A program made the position numbers and the translations under genes. DNA of 64,000 bases, taken from NCBI GenBank assembly GCA_030278955.1, contig JAOANR010000009.1:33519504-33583503 (forward strand), read 5' to 3'. The DNA comes from Hygrophila difformis (Eukaryota; Streptophyta; Magnoliopsida; Lamiales; Acanthaceae). Under the pieces are notes generated by a model, which was not told where the DNA came from, did no database searches, and saw only the letters and a list, made by a program, of their open reading frames with translations. Numbering within the stretch: position 1 is the stretch's first letter; each line of letters begins with the position of its first letter. This document shows positions 35,757 to 45,715 of the stretch, piece after piece.

Positions 35757-37839
35757 TGAGGGTGATTTTCACTTCTCATATTTTACCACAAGCGGATGGT
35801 TGTCATCAAGTAATAAAAACCGGTGAATACCGGGTCGAACCCAAGGGAATTCAGAATATTATTTCATTCTGGAGAAATTTTAATTGTTCTTAAGTTCATT
35901 AATTATATTTAATATATTTAAAAAGATTTTGATTAATTCTAATGGTGATTTAATTAAAAATAGTGACATTAAATTTAAAATAAAACAAATTAAAATTATA
36001 TTTAATAAGAATATAAATGGGAGATGCTTGTAATATTTTAAATATTGCCATCTTTATATAAAATAGAAATTCCATATTGATTTAGCATTTTCCAATGTCT
36101 AAAAAGATCAATTTCTTAAAATTAATTATTTTATAAAGATTAAAAATATTATAATCTGCTAATAATCAAATTATGCTTAAACAGATTTCATGGAAGTTGG
36201 TTAAATTATCTAACATTCTGCAATCATTATTCTAGGCCTAAATTTGAGTCTTTCCCAAGCTTACAAATTTTCCTATAGCAATTAAAAGGCACTTTTCATT
36301 TCCCAAATCATTGTGCACATGCCAGAATCCATTTATAATGTAATTTATTCCCAATTCCGGTACTAAAATATTAATTCTACTTTTTATCTCCCGATTTTGC
36401 AAAGCAGAAATCACATAATTGAATTCTAACTTTTAATTATGCAGAACAGTGTAAATAATTTAACAATTATGGTAAAATAATAGCAAAACATGGTAAACTG
36501 GATTTAATTAATAATATTAAAATGCAGACAGGTTAGAATTAATGCCAGATTACTAAAAATAGGGAATTAAGATTGATCGATCATTTCAGGCTTTAGCAGA
36601 TTAATAATTTGGATAGCAGATTTAGCAAAAACACAGAATATCGATTAGTTTAATAGCATCTAACATATAATTCTAATACAGATTCTAACATCATAGCAGA
36701 TTTATCCATTTTTAGCGATCAAAACAGATTTCACCAAATTATGAAATTTCAGTTCTACGTCTATGCAGAATAGCGCTCAAACTAGATAAATCATAATCTG
36801 ACATTTTAATCATAATTCCAGATTCCAATAGAAAACAACGACACATTATATTACTTCCATAAAAGATGAATTCATACTTCAAAGTGATTCTGAACTCCCG
36901 TTCTAGAACACTTCTAACACGAACATTACAGAAATCCGTCTACAAATTAAGAACATGATAGCAGATTACATTTAGAGGCAAATTCAATTCATTACAAAGC
37001 AAGAAAAAGAAAGGCAACACCTATGATAGGAAGAACTCGATCAGAACAGCATTCTGGCCAATTCCTCCTGCTTGATTTTGTGTTTCCGGCCTTCTTCTCC
37101 CATTGTTAGATGATTTCAGAGTGTTTCTAATCGAAAATATGTGTCTGGTTTTGAAGAATGAAGAGAAAACGGTGTTTAAAACCGAGTTCGGGAGGTTAAG
37201 AAACTGCTCAACCGCGACTGTGGCGCAAAAAGTGGCGCTCGGAAGAGGTTTTCGGCGCCACCAAGGAGCTGCGGCGCATACGGAGATTTTCCGAATTTCT
37301 AAAAATGGCGCAGAAGGGCACTTTTATGCGCCGCCAAGAAGGTGCGGTGCATTCTGACAATTTCCCAAATTTTCCCCTGCGGCGCATTTTGTGGTGCTCC
37401 GGAGCAGTTTTAGGCGCCACCAAGCTATTGTGGCGCATCCTGAAGCTTTTTCAATCCGAAATTTTCCCAAGTGTTGAAGTGACGCATAAAGTGGCACTGG
37501 AGAGCATTTTTATGCGCCGCCATGCCTATGTGGCGCATTCTGGAGCATTCCAGTGTTGAAAATTCCGAATTTTGCATCCTTTGACCTCCGAACATCTTCT
37601 TTCTTCCTTTTAATGCCTGAAACATCATTGCAATGTATTAGAATTGCCAAAGTCTTATTAAAAAGCATAAAACAAGGTAAATTGGGCTCGGATAAGCTCA
37701 ATTTAACCGGTCTTATTAATATTTACACATTACATGAAATATACACTAAAAAGCAGTAATATAAGGTCTCATGCATGCAATTTAGGTTCATAGTATCATA
37801 ATTTAAGCTTATTTAAATGTGGTTTCACAGGGTGCATCA
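35757..37839 (-). repeat. Athila-2 3' LTR (about 2.1 kb)
   Basis: On the minus strand it runs TGATGCACCC... to ...CACCCTCA. It matches the 5' LTR copy at 57707-58955 with about 11 differences in ~1.25 kb. It includes palindrome array B1 near its start. Confidence 0.85.
37215..37555. repeat. Palindrome array B1 (GGCGCC type) in Athila-2 LTR
   Basis: Units of ~100 bp built from GTGGCGC, (T/A)GGCGCCACC and GTGGCGCAT blocks that pair with each other, for example TATGCGCCGCC with GTGGCGCATT near 37511-37540. The 5' LTR copy is cut before this array. Confidence 0.8.
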
Positions 37840-37878
37840 ACATCCTCACACTTAAATATTGCTTGTCCCTTGAGCAAT
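37840..37878 (-). other. Hairpin-GTGAGGATG module 5 / polypurine-tract region of Athila-2
   Basis: On the minus strand: ATTGCT, 9-base loop, AGCAAT, then ATTTAAGTGTGAGGATGT, and the LTR starts TGATGCACCC. It is the same arrangement as module 3 of Athila-1, with a weaker 6 bp stem. Confidence 0.5.
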
Positions 37879-39275
37879 GAGATCAATTAGCACATCAACT
37901 TGCCAATCAAGATAATAAAGATAAAGTCTCTATAGTTCTGCCAAATCATAGATCTCAACAACAAAATGAGATAAGAGGGTTCAAAGTTTAATGTGCTAGA
38001 ACTAGGCAAATTGATATGCATCAGCTATTAGAACCAGATATCCAAAGCACTTACAATACAGAAAACAGATTAATTATACCTAGCACTTAATATGGGAAAG
38101 TGAATGGAAATATGCTTTTCTTTTCCAGTCTTTAAATATGCTCAATCTATGGCTAGGTTTCACTATATTCTAGACACTTTGGCTGAGTTGTAGACGGTTG
38201 AATTCCAAAAGCTACTCGTGTCACCGAATATGTGCCAGTCATCCAGTCAAGAGTTTATGAATTTTTATTTGATCACCCTCTTTTTCTCTCTTTTTTTTTT
38301 AAATCTTGCATTCTTTAATTTCTCTTTCCTTTTTCTTTTTGCAAGATAACTTGTTGTTGTTGTTTTTTTTTTACAGGGTTCTCACTCTGACTTTATTTTA
38401 ATTAAGCATTTAAAAAGACTTAGAACGAGCATATTTATTTATAAATAATGATAACTCTCCACATTTTAAATAACTAGTCTAATTAATCAAAAAGTTTTCT
38501 GCAAGGCAAATAGAATTGTCATCAATAGCTCAAACAACTTGCATAACAATTTGACAAAGTCTAGGACTTTAAACTAAGAAACCTAACACTCATTAAATTG
38601 TAAAATCGGATTAAAGCAGAACATTTAGACTTATTTGGGTTTTCTCCAGATTGGCAATGATGTGATAATCTCCAAATAATAGCACCACTGGGAAAACACA
38701 ATTTAAATTTAAAATAACTAGTCATGCATGTACCATTTTATTTAAAGCATAGTAAATAGTAAAATAAACTAAAATTAAATCAACTCAAGCTCTTACCATA
38801 TTCTTCATGCAAATTGATAACATATAACATGAAAAGATCACACCTGGAATATGTAGATCCTAGAAATTCTTTCACCGTATTGGATGTCCCCCTTTTGCTT
38901 GCTTCTCGTGGCATATCCTGCTTCTTTATATATTTATATGGTATTTGCTCATACAAAAGATAATTGTTAGAACACATGGTAATTTATAGATTCAAACAAT
39001 TAAAATTCTATCCATTATTTATTTAATTCAGATTTTTACTATTTTATTTTATAAATTTCAGAATTTTGATTTTGAATAATTATTTTCATTAATTAAATAA
39101 ACAAGGACAGATTTAATTAAAATATTAAATTTCATAAATTTACCAAAAGCAAAAATACCACAAATTCTAGCAACTATTACATAAAGAAGCTAATTAAATA
39201 AGCAAGATGGTACCAAAATAATTCCAACTATTACAAATTAAACCAAAAAGGGAGCAATCCTATCTAATCAAAAAT
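37879..39275 (-). other. Non-coding 3' region of Athila-2
   Basis: AT-rich with T-runs at about 38289-38300 and 38359-38372. No gene, domain or array seen. Confidence 0.45.
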
Positions 39276-40733
39276 CTAGATTTCTAAAGATCCATCCGAA
39301 TCACCTACTTCATCTTCCCTAGGAACATCATCATTCCCTGTAGAGCTCGAACTAGTAGTAGGAGGAATATATCGATCACCTAGACTTTCAGACATGAAGA
39401 ATTCAAGTCTACTGGAAAGTTGTGCAATTTGAGCTCGTGTACTATCCTCCTTCCTCTTCATCTCCTCTCTAAGCTGATGAATCTCATAGGTCATCATATT
39501 GATTGCAATCTCTGCAGGCTCTACCTTAGTACCAGATGTACTAGGTCTATCAGGATGACAAGTGGGTGTCCCACGGGATGTAGTAGGGTAACCAAGCTCT
39601 GCACACTTTACTCCAGGCTTATTATAGAAATTCTTGAAAGAGATAGGAGGCTTTGGCTTCACATCATGAGCATAGGCCGTCATATTCACTCCAGCTTTCT
39701 CACAAAGTGTCCAGATCAGTGTGGGAAATCCCAGCACAGTCCGTGCAGTGTCAGACGCCATTTTATCCAGCTCATATGCTATCATATCTCCAATATCAAT
39801 AGGCAGCCCGTTCTTCACACAATACACAAAATAAAGCTCTTCTGCATTCGGTTGTGAAGTGTGCGAAGTAGGAAACACCTTATGCTTGTAGAGCAGGTAG
39901 ATCTGATAAAGCGGTGCAGCCATTAAAGTGGCAACAACATTCTCCTTCTTCTCCCCTATGTAGGCAACTTTCTTTTGAGTTTCGAACATCTCTTTCAAGA
40001 TTCTTTTCTCCAATTCTGGTCCTCCTTCCTCTTCATGAATAGGGTCATGAAAGTGCTTCTTCTTCGTAGCTGGGCAAGAGACATCCACAGTACCATAAAG
40101 TTCATTGATTACTGCGGGACCCTATGGCACAGGCACTCCCCTAATCCATGAAGTATAATGATCATACTGAGCATTGCACAAGAACTGTCTGGTAAGCTCC
40201 CAAGAATAAACTCCTTCCGGATGCGCAGCAAATTTCATCCATCCTCGACTCATGAGAGCATCATGAACCGAAAATCGCTCCATGTCAGCTTCAGTGAACC
40301 CTTTGTCCGGAATAATCCATCTTTCCACCATCTTCTGATAATAAGAATATGCGGTTTGATTGATGAAAATAGCCGGATTAAAAGTATCTCCTGTTAATTC
40401 TTCCAGAGGGGTAGTATCATTCTTTCTATTGTGACTCTTTCTCTTGGTTTTAGAATCACGAGGAACTTCCGGTGAGATTTCCTCCGGGGATTCAGCGACA
40501 TCTTCTTCTTGCTGTGGATCATCCTCCGTTGGTTGAGCAGAATTGAAAGAAGTATCATAACCATTATATGAATCGAGAGCTACCAGATTGTTCACAAATA
40601 TGTCTTCAGCACCCACAGCAGCCGGCTCCGGAATGGGTTCTCTAATTTCTGGTGTCTGTGATGGGGCAGGCTCTGTGGCTTTCAATTTCTTTTCACCATT
40701 GTTTCTTGGGTTATTCTTTCTCTTTGCTCTCAT
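39276..40733 (-). pseudogene. Athila-2 accessory gene 2 (env-position, plant transposon-protein domain), one internal stop
   Basis: One frame of ~486 codons, interrupted by a single TAG at 40122-40124. The N-terminus is basic, followed by an acidic/Pro region. The conserved core has MSRGWMKFAAHPEGVYSWEL, FLCNAQYDHYTSWIRGVPV and FPTLIWTLCEKAGV. The C-terminus has a short coiled-coil-like stretch and FFMSESLGDRYIPP. These positions match accessory gene 1 throughout, so the two are diverged duplicates. The RGW...NA...VRGV pattern resembles the putative plant transposon protein domain (Pfam Transposase_32) found in env position. No signal peptide or membrane segment is visible. Confidence 0.7.
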
Positions 40734-40739
40734 GGTGGC

Positions 40740-41017
40740 AGAATCTAGGAAGAAAGGATCGAGATTGGAAAGCTAATTAAACTGGAAGAAGAGAAAAATT
40801 GACAGATTTGAGAATGAGAGTATACCGATCGGTCATGCCTCTTTAATAGATGATGAAATCTTGATTTTGTTGAGATATGGCAGGATTGATTTAATCTAAG
40901 TCGAAATATACATTAAACATATGATTTGGAGTTAGTATAATGCTGTTTAGGATCCCAAAAATCGATAAGATATGATTTGAGTATTTTGGATTCGCGAATT
41001 TTTGGAAAATTTGCGAC
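40740..41017 (-). promoter_or_regulatory. Leader between array B2 and accessory gene 2
   Basis: Between the array and the ATG at 40733 the minus strand has TTATACTAAC near 40935 (TATA-like or branch-like) and pyrimidine-AG runs such as CTCTTCTTCCAG. No clear donor site was found, so splicing is uncertain here. Confidence 0.3.
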
Positions 41018-41355
41018 GATGGCGCAAAAAGTGGCGCTCCGAGGCCAATTTAGGCGCCACACAACACACATGGCGCATTTTGAAAATAATATAAATTTAA
41101 AAATAAGCCATGGCGCAAAAAATGGCGCTGAAAGGGGATTTTATGCGCCACAAAGAAGGTGTGGCGCATCCTGAAGCCAAGTTGGAAAAATTCTCATCCT
41201 GCGGCGCAAAAAGTGGCGCTGAAAGGCAGATTTAGGCGCCACCAAGCACGTGTGGCGCATTTTGGAAAAACTTAGAAAAATTTCTAAGTTTTCTGGCGCA
41301 TAAAGTGGCGCTTCAGGGCATTTTTAGGCGCCACCTAGCCTATGTGGCGCATTCT
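41018..41355. repeat. Palindrome array B2 (GGCGCC type) upstream of accessory gene 2
   Basis: About three and a half ~90-100 bp units with GTGGCGCT, TTAGGCGCCAC and TGTGGCGCAT blocks. It is closely similar to arrays B1 and B3. Confidence 0.8.
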
Positions 41356-41900
41356 GTGCCAATTCGAGCAGAATGTGTTTTTCCTAAGTTCTTCCCCATG
41401 ATGTCCAAAATCTCCAAATCACTCAACAATACCAATTTCACTCCATTTACACCTCAATCTAGTTCAAATAAACTTCATTGATCTTTTTACCAGTTCAAAA
41501 CAACTCAATTTAGCATGCTATTGGTAAGAGCTACTTTATTGAATTTAAAAGCAACTAAAAACCTTATAATCTATATAAACAACATCTAATACTCCAAATA
41601 ATCAAAAAGGGCATGAATAACAGAAATAGTATATCTAAAATAGCAAAATAATAATAGAAAATAGAGTTAGGACAATTACACCCCAAATAAAACTAACTAA
41701 AATGTAGCAAAATAGCAATAGAGTCAAATACATAGGCCTATCAATACATGTCATCTATAACTATCACAAGCCTATCTATCGCTCATCTCTCTCGCTCAGT
41801 CAGAGTCCTCAGAATCATCATCATCATTGTCTCCCACTTCTTCAGATCCATCCCCAGCATCAGCATTCTCAGCATCATCACTTCCCTCATCGCTACCATC
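41356..41900 (-). other. Non-coding stretch between array B2 and accessory gene 1
   Basis: AT-rich. It includes the 3' end of the accessory gene 1 transcript. An acidic-coding TCATCA-rich run continues at 41810-41900 just past the stop codon, suggesting the ancestral frame was longer. Confidence 0.45.
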
Positions 41901-43712
41901 TCAAGAACCGACATAGTCCTCATCATCATCGTCCTCAGAAGGTGTTTGAGGAGCGACATATCGCTGTCCTAGGCTCTGGGACATAAAATACTCCAGTCGG
42001 GCTGCGTGATAGGCCTGGGCTCGGGCATTCTTTGCAATCTGATCGCTCAAAAAGTTTTGCCTCTGAGCTACCAACCTCATCCGCTCATCCATAGTGTTCA
42101 TCCAATTTTGCTGGTTGGTCATCATCGTCTGCTGATCAATCCTCAATGCTCTAGCCCAATCAGGCTCTCCCTGATACTGCTGATGTGACTGCTGTGACTG
42201 CTGTGGCTGAGCTCTGCCACGTCCTCTACCTCTGCCTCTACCACCTCGTGTACCCCGGGTGGACTGCGAAGGAGCCTCAGAATGCTCCTGGCTAGCCTGT
42301 GAAGGTGCAGGTGGTGGTGACTGCCTGGGCATCTCCCTCGGAAGTATCATAGGCTTGCACCTTATGCCAGGCAGCTTGAAATTCCTCTTCCCAAATGGAA
42401 TAGAGGGCCTCATCCTCCAATCTCTATCAAACTGCCCCATATCCACTCCTGCCTGTGCACAAAGCTGCCATATCAAGCTGGGGAACATAAGAGCTGATCT
42501 CTTGGACACCCCCGGTGTCTGTCTCAACTCTAGTGATATAAGCTCTCCCATGTTAACCGGGCTCCCTACCTTGATGCAGTATGGGACATACATATCCAAG
42601 GCAGTAGGTCCAGAGTTGTGAGTCGATGGACTCAATCTAGATCTGTAGAACATGAGAAGCTGGTACATAGGTGCATCCATATCAGGCCCATGTAGCCTAC
42701 TCATGTCATCATCATCATATGTGACGACATCCTCCTGACCTTCAAACATCGACATCAATACAAGCTTCTTGAACTCCTCCCTATCATCAGCTCTCATCAC
42801 TGGCTCCCAAAAGTCTCTGTCGTAAGGCACATCCACTACTCCAAAAAACTGGTTGATGTGCTGAGGAGTGATGGGTACTCTAACTCCGAAAATCCAAGAA
42901 TCCTCATCCTCAGCGTTGGCTAGAAACAGCCTAGTCAACTGCCACGAATATGATCCGGCTGGATGTCTAACGAATCTCTCCCAACCTCTGGATCTAATAG
43001 CATCACGGAGTAGAGGGTGCTGCAAATCTCTATCTGAAAATCCTCTGTCAGTGATAATCCTCTTCTTGTGAAACCTCTTGTATAGCTCGTAGGCTCTGGC
43101 ACTCCTAAACACAGTGGCATCAAATATGCCCGGGCTGACATAAAACAACTCGGGGACATAGGCTCTAGGATCTTGCTTTTTCGGTCCTCCCCTATCCTGC
43201 TGCTCCTCCTGATCAACCTCCTCCTCATCTTCTTCTCCTCCTACAGCCTCAGGGACAGGCTCCTGTATGACTAGTGCTGCAGATCTCCCCCTCCTAGGTC
43301 GAGAGGAAGTGGAACTAGTGACAGGTGCCTTCCCCCGAGAGGCTCTAGAGGGGGCCTGTGAATGATCGGACGTCTCAGGCTGAATGGGCTGATCAGGCTG
43401 GTCAGGCTGATTGACCTCCTGCTGGTCATCAGCTGGTACTGTGGTATGTCTAGAAGATGCACCACTCTTGGACTTGTTCCTCCTAAAATAGGAGAGAAGT
43501 CCCTTGGACTTGGAGGCACCTCCTGATCCCTGTGGATGATCCATCTGTACCAAATTTTTAGTGCGGAGTCTGCGAGTTTCAAAAATATGCTCATCAGGAA
43601 TAGGAGCAGGAACGCTATCCGGTGACTGTGGATCATAAATCCCCATTCTTCCCTCTGGCATGGGTATATACCTATAACCCGATTTCTTAGAGAGGTTTGG
43701 AGGATTATACAT
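41901..43712 (-). CDS. Athila-2 accessory gene 1 (env-position, plant transposon-protein domain), intact 603 aa
   Basis: A Lys/Ser/Pro-rich N-terminus leads to an acidic segment (EEDEEEVDQEEQQ, ~residues 157-169) and a conserved core with IRSRGWERFVRHPAGSYSWQ, LANAEDEDSWIFGVRVPIT and FPSLIWQLCAQAGVDM. A Gln/Arg/Gly-rich stretch (RGGRGRGRGRGRAQPQQ) and a C-terminus with FMSQSLGQRYVAPQ and an acidic tail follow. It sits after pol, where Athila elements carry an env-like gene, but I see no signal peptide or membrane helix. The domain resembles Pfam Transposase_32 (putative plant transposon protein); its biochemical role is unknown. The ATG lies 11 bases after a predicted splice acceptor. Confidence 0.75.
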   Translation of the reverse strand: MYNPPNLSKKSGYRYIPMPEGRMGIYDPQSPDSVPAPIPDEHIFETRRLRTKNLVQMDHPQGSGGASKSKGLLSYFRRNKSKSGASSRHTTVPADDQQEVNQPDQPDQPIQPETSDHSQAPSRASRGKAPVTSSTSSRPRRGRSAALVIQEPVPEAVGGEEDEEEVDQEEQQDRGGPKKQDPRAYVPELFYVSPGIFDATVFRSARAYELYKRFHKKRIITDRGFSDRDLQHPLLRDAIRSRGWERFVRHPAGSYSWQLTRLFLANAEDEDSWIFGVRVPITPQHINQFFGVVDVPYDRDFWEPVMRADDREEFKKLVLMSMFEGQEDVVTYDDDDMSRLHGPDMDAPMYQLLMFYRSRLSPSTHNSGPTALDMYVPYCIKVGSPVNMGELISLELRQTPGVSKRSALMFPSLIWQLCAQAGVDMGQFDRDWRMRPSIPFGKRNFKLPGIRCKPMILPREMPRQSPPPAPSQASQEHSEAPSQSTRGTRGGRGRGRGRGRAQPQQSQQSHQQYQGEPDWARALRIDQQTMMTNQQNWMNTMDERMRLVAQRQNFLSDQIAKNARAQAYHAARLEYFMSQSLGQRYVAPQTPSEDDDDEDYVGS

Positions 43713-43723
43713 TATTTCGGTAC

Positions 43724-44541
43724 CTGGTTGTACAAAAACTCTGGGTTAGTATCATATATGCATTGCCTCCCATCCTCACACTTAAGTTTAAACCAAAGGT
43801 TTAACTTAAGTGTTAAGTACAAAGCAAACATATATATCAACCTAGAATGTGGGATTTAAATAACTCAATGACCAAGATGTTGCAGTTTAAAAATTATGAA
43901 TCCTAAACTTTGTTTAAACATAACACCCATTTTCTTTTAAAGTTTAAAATTTATGTTTAACATGTCTTTTTAATAAAAACTCCCTATTTTATTAAATTTT
44001 CATATTTAAAAACTAAAACAACCTAAACTATCAAACTAATGCATTACAAATGGTTTAAATTAATATTTAAATCCATTCCAATTTATTCATATTATAAATT
44101 AACCTATTTAAATTAACTAAATCACAAATAAGAGAGTTTTTATCAAAACATGGTTCAATTGTCTCATATTATGAAAAACATGGAATTTTTGACAAGAAAA
44201 TAACTTTATATTTTTAATATAACTAAAATGACATATTCTAGTAATGTTTCATCCATTTAATTAATCAAAAATATCATTTTAATTAATTTTAACTAATTTT
44301 CAGATTTAAAAATTCTCAAAAATTCCAACTTTTAATGTTAATCCAAAGATTTCACATTATGCATTCAAACCATGTTCAACAACATTTGTTCGTGCTAAAA
44401 CTAGAATTTAGACAATCAAAATCAAATTTTATCCCACATTCTACAAAAACCCAAAATTCAAGTAACAACACCAATACCAAGATTAATGCATTCCAAAGCA
44501 CTAGAATATGATAATAATTGAATTAGGATAGCCATTCTTAC
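43724..44541 (-). other. Predicted intron upstream of accessory gene 1
   Basis: On the minus strand the donor is CAATCTAG|GTAAGA at ~44541 and the acceptor TACAACCAG at ~43724. A consensus branch site TACTAAC (43745-43751) lies ~24 bases before the acceptor. Length is 818 bp. It contains hairpin module 4 near its 3' end, as the Athila-1 intron contains module 2. The rest is AT-rich without genes. Confidence 0.5.
43771..43813 (-). other. Hairpin-GTGAGGATG module 4 (inside predicted intron)
   Basis: Arms 43778-43794 and 43798-43813 pair over 16-17 bases with one bulge around an AAA loop (plus strand ACACTTAAGTTTAAACC against GGTTTAACTTAAGTGT). On the minus strand the 3' arm runs into GTGTGAGGATGGG. 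Confidence 0.6.
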
Positions 44542-44714
44542 CTAGATTGAAGGATTGGAACACTTTGAAGAGGAATCCCCAAAATTGGAAAACTAGGGTT
44601 GAAGAACCCTAATTTGATTCAAACAAAACAAAATTTGGGTTTTGGAATGAGAATTTGAACAATGTAGATAAGAATTGATAGGAAGAAACAAGAATTGGAA
44701 GAATTTTTACCAAA
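44542..44714 (-). promoter_or_regulatory. Leader exon region between array B3 and the predicted donor
   Basis: On the minus strand the array is followed by a pyrimidine-rich leader and an inverted AGGGTTCTTCAACCCT before the donor. No clear TATA box and no coding exon were recognised. It is placed like the promoter and exon 1 of the Athila-1 F-box unit. Confidence 0.35.
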
Positions 44715-45215
44715 GTGGCGCAAATGTGTCGCTTGGAAGAGAGGAATGGCGCACGGTGGTGAGGGAGGAAGCTCTCGGTCGATTTGGATGAAAAATGAGG
44801 AGAAGAGGTGAATTTGGGGTAAAAATCCCGATTTTAGACTCGGGTCAGGGTCCTGACCCGCCCATTTATGCGCCAAAATGGCGCTTGGAGAGGTATTTCG
44901 GCGCCACACAGTGTATGTGGCGCCTAGGCCTTTTCAGAAAAATTCTAAGTCCAAAAATGGCGCCGAAAGTGGCGCTCGAGAGCAATTTTATGCGCCACCA
45001 TGAAGGTGTGGCGCATTACCTGACTGTAACTTTTTCCAAGTTTAAAAGTGGCGCAATTTTTGGCGCTGAAGAGCAGTTTTAGGCGCCACACAGTATGTGT
45101 GGCGCATAAACTGACTCCAGATTTTTCCAAGGTTGAAATTGGCGCATAAAGTGGCGCCTGAGCTTGGTTTTAGGCGCCACCATGAAAGTGTGGCGCCTAA
45201 ACTGAGTCTGTGACA
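44715..45215. repeat. Palindrome array B3 (GGCGCC type) upstream of accessory gene 1
   Basis: About four ~98 bp units. A perfect internal inverted repeat is at 45083-45105 (GCGCCACAC, AGTAT, GTGTGGCGC). Units share GTGGCGC(C/T), GAG(C)(A/T), TTTTAGGCGCCAC and TTTTTCCAAG blocks. Confidence 0.8.
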
Positions 45216-45715
45216 CTCGAAATTCAGCTCAAACTCAACCAAAATGATAGTTTATTCAATCCCGAAGGTTAGCAAGTCATTTAGCATATATAAACTTTTT
45301 AAATCCTCCCGGGTCATAATTCTCCTCAACTAAACCAACTAGTCCATATAAATCCTCCTCCTTAACTCATCACCGAGTCAAAATTGCACATGTCAAGATC
45401 AATTCTCTAAGCACACACAAATCTATCATTTCTCAACATTTTGCTACTTATTCCAATTCAAAAGCAATGTCCTACTCAATTTATTGAACACATGCAATTC
45501 AACATAGCATAAAATTTAAATAACATAATTAAACTAAAAAGACATCTAATTTAGATTAGCTGAAGCAATAAAGCAGATAAAAACACCTCAACAATAGAAT
45601 GCAAAATATTTTTGTCTTTTTCTGTCATTTTATAATTTTTATTGGTTTTTATAAATTTAATAAATAAAGACTCAACATAATTAAATATGCAATGCAAATA
45701 CTTCAATAAGCAGAT
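45216..45715 (-). other. Spacer between array B3 and the end of pol
   Basis: AT-rich; nothing recognised. No hairpin-GTGAGGATG module was found here, unlike Athila-1 after pol. Confidence 0.4.
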
